Shown here one piece after another: positions 62,600 through 64,000 of a DNA stretch of 64,000 bases (positions are counted from its first letter, which is position 1; the number at the start of each line of letters is the position of its first letter). Under the pieces are notes generated by a model. It was not told the origin of the DNA. It saw only the letters and a list, made by a program, of their open reading frames with translations, and ran no database searches. The stretch comes from Dipteronia dyeriana (Eukaryota > Streptophyta > Magnoliopsida > Sapindales > Sapindaceae): NCBI GenBank assembly GCA_032871835.1, contig CM065300.1:65979192-66043191 (forward strand), given 5' to 3'. The position numbers were made by a program, and so were the translations under genes.

Positions 62600-64000
62600 T
62601 ACCAAAAGTGGTATTGATTGCCCCATTACCTAGATCTCTTTTGGCTTCTATCTCTCTCCCCAGTCAAGGTGTTCTTGCACCGTTTCTTCCCACTTCTGAG
62701 GATCATTTCTTTCACGTGTCCTTCTCTAATTAGCTTTTTGATGTAGTCCCTCAACTGATAACACTTGAAGGTTTCATGGCCATTCTCTTGGTGAAATTTA
62801 CAATACTTTGTGGTATCTCTTCTAGTAAAACTTGACTGTTTCAGGGGTGGTTTCTTGTAAAGATTCTTATCTTCTATCACATTCAAGATCTCTTCTTGCC
62901 CTCTGTCCAGTGGAGTGTAGTTTGTGTCAAGGGTGGGCATTTTCGGGTTGGGTTGGGTTGGGTTGGGTTGAAAATTTTTCAACCCAATCCAACCCAACGT
63001 AAATTTTAACCCAACCTAATATTTGTCGGGTTGGGTTGGGTTGATCGGGTTAGGCTTTTTAAGCCCAATAGAAAAAATATATTTAAATTCAAATTTTGTT
63101 ATATCAAAATTCAAATTTAAAATATTTTTTCACCATAATATCATATCACGTTGAGTTTAGATTACTTAAAAGCATCAAAATCAAATCATAACATATAATA
63201 CAAATTGTTTAAATATCTCTTACATAATTAAATTTTTTTAAAAAATAGCAATTTATCCAACTTGAAAAGTCTCCATCTAAGTCTCCCATCCATTTTACAA
63301 TTATAATCACTTCGTTAAATATCTCATAGTTGGATAATCTATTATTTATTTCAACCAACACAATAGTTTGAGTTTATATACAATTATTATATTTTTTCTA
63401 CTAAATTCTTAATCAAATCCTACATATAACATTTTAAAATATAATCAATGATGTGTCATTTAATACCAAAGATGGAGATAATATATTAGTATAATCGCAT
63501 ATTTTTAATAAATGTATTATATATCACGGTATACAATATTTAAAATTATGTATTTTTATTTGTCATTTAAAATATTATAAATGGTGCATGAGTAAACTAT
63601 TTAATTATTTTTTTAAAATTGAGATTTCATAATAAATCTAATAGTAAATAAAATTATTTAATTTTTTTATTATTATTTATGTCGGGTTGTCGGGTTGGGT
63701 TGGGTTATATTTTATTAACCCAACCCAACCCAATCTTAAAAGCAACCCAACCCAATCTAGTCGAGTTGGGTCGGGGTTGGGTCGGGTTGGCGGGTTAGTG
63801 CCCACCCCTAGTTTGTGTAATGCCTCTTGAATTGCCTACCACTTTTTCGTCATCTCTTCATCCATCCTTACCCTTTCCCCTACTGCCTTTCTGCTCCACT
63901 TTGTCACTACTCTTTGGGTTACCATCCATGTGCTTCTGGCTAATTTTGGACCGACCCCCGTGTATAAGTTCTCCACCATGGGCTAGTTATTCCTCATCCG
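62600..64000 (-). pseudogene. C-terminal gag of Tat element 2, split by a MITE
   Basis: Up to 62927 the minus strand carries KYCKFHQENGHETFKCYQLR then KKLIREGHVKEMIL, the C-x2-H...H...C zinc-binding end of Tat gag. Gag continues beyond the MITE at 63819–64000 (a VVTKWSRKAVGERVRMDEEM-like stretch) and leaves the window. Confidence 0.75.
62928..63810. mobile_element. hAT-type MITE (883 bp) in gag of Tat element 2
   Basis: A perfect 8-bp target duplication GTTTGTGT flanks it (62920–62927, 63811–63818). Left end CAAGGGTGGGCA, reverse complement of right end TAGGGGTGGGCA, followed on both sides by GGGTTGGGTTGG arrays in inverted orientation. AT-rich interior without transposase. Confidence 0.88.

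Larger units (their letters stand above)
52984..64000 (-). mobile_element. Ty3/Gypsy Tat-clade element 2 (partial; continues past the right edge)
   Basis: On the minus strand, right to left: gag C-terminus (64000–62600, interrupted by a MITE), protease, RT, RNase H plus archaeal-type RNase H, and integrase (to about 59240). Then come a spacer, an antisense gene on the plus strand (54191–57775), a polypurine tract and the 3' LTR (52984–53771). The 5' LTR lies outside the window. It is the same clade as 17021–28717 but clearly diverged, and it retains the RT thumb/connection segment lost there. All coding parts are broken. Confidence 0.9.

Noticed and set aside
62940..62990. GGGTTGG array as telomeric repeat
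   Set aside because: Not TTTAGGG; it is the end structure of the MITE with an 8-bp target duplication.

Overview
The window looks like nuclear DNA of a eudicot plant. It is AT-rich, its genes carry GT–AG introns, and two housekeeping genes have plant-type exon structures. Most of the sequence is nested transposable elements. The species cannot be named from sequence alone.

Layout. 1–1452: truncated Ty1/Copia pol on the minus strand. 2785–9004: a small inverted-repeat DNA element split by a decayed full-length Copia element (2860–8794), whose gag–protease region is itself split by a 409-bp hAT-type MITE. 9005–16825: gene-free AT-rich DNA with an inverted-repeat element, a minisatellite and a PIF/Harbinger-like element (15037–16328). 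16826–29380: another terminal-inverted-repeat element, carrying a roughly 195-bp tandem duplication split by an 11.7-kb Ty3/Gypsy Tat-clade element (17021–28717; equal 887-bp LTRs). 30625–31227: a small secreted EG45-like/plant natriuretic peptide-like gene (minus). 32993–38262: complete nine-exon gene for 26S proteasome ATPase RPT6 (419 aa, minus). 38840–42430: complete seven-exon WD40 gene of the STRAP/UNRIP type (350 aa, plus), divergent from RPT6 across a 577-bp promoter with four TGGGCY motifs. 43920–52697: rearranged Copia remains, including LTRs of one family in opposite orientation around a leader and gag scrap, and a 3' half of another Copia with its LTR. 52984–64000: a second, more diverged Tat-clade element on the minus strand, running off the right edge and broken by an 883-bp hAT-type MITE.

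The most interesting observation is in the two Tat elements. Each carries, between integrase and the 3' LTR, a long gene on the strand opposite to gag-pol. Although the copies are diverged and broken, both encode the same domain order (a part resembling the 'putative gypsy-type transposon'/Transposase_28 family, a variable region, a coiled coil and a conserved C-terminal block). Both also carry two short GT–AG introns at matching positions. This supports an antisense, spliced gene that was maintained in this lineage. Antisense extra ORFs are known in Tat elements; their function is not.

Only RPT6, the STRAP-like gene and the EG45-like gene look intact. All retroelement coding regions seen here carry stops, frameshifts or deletions.
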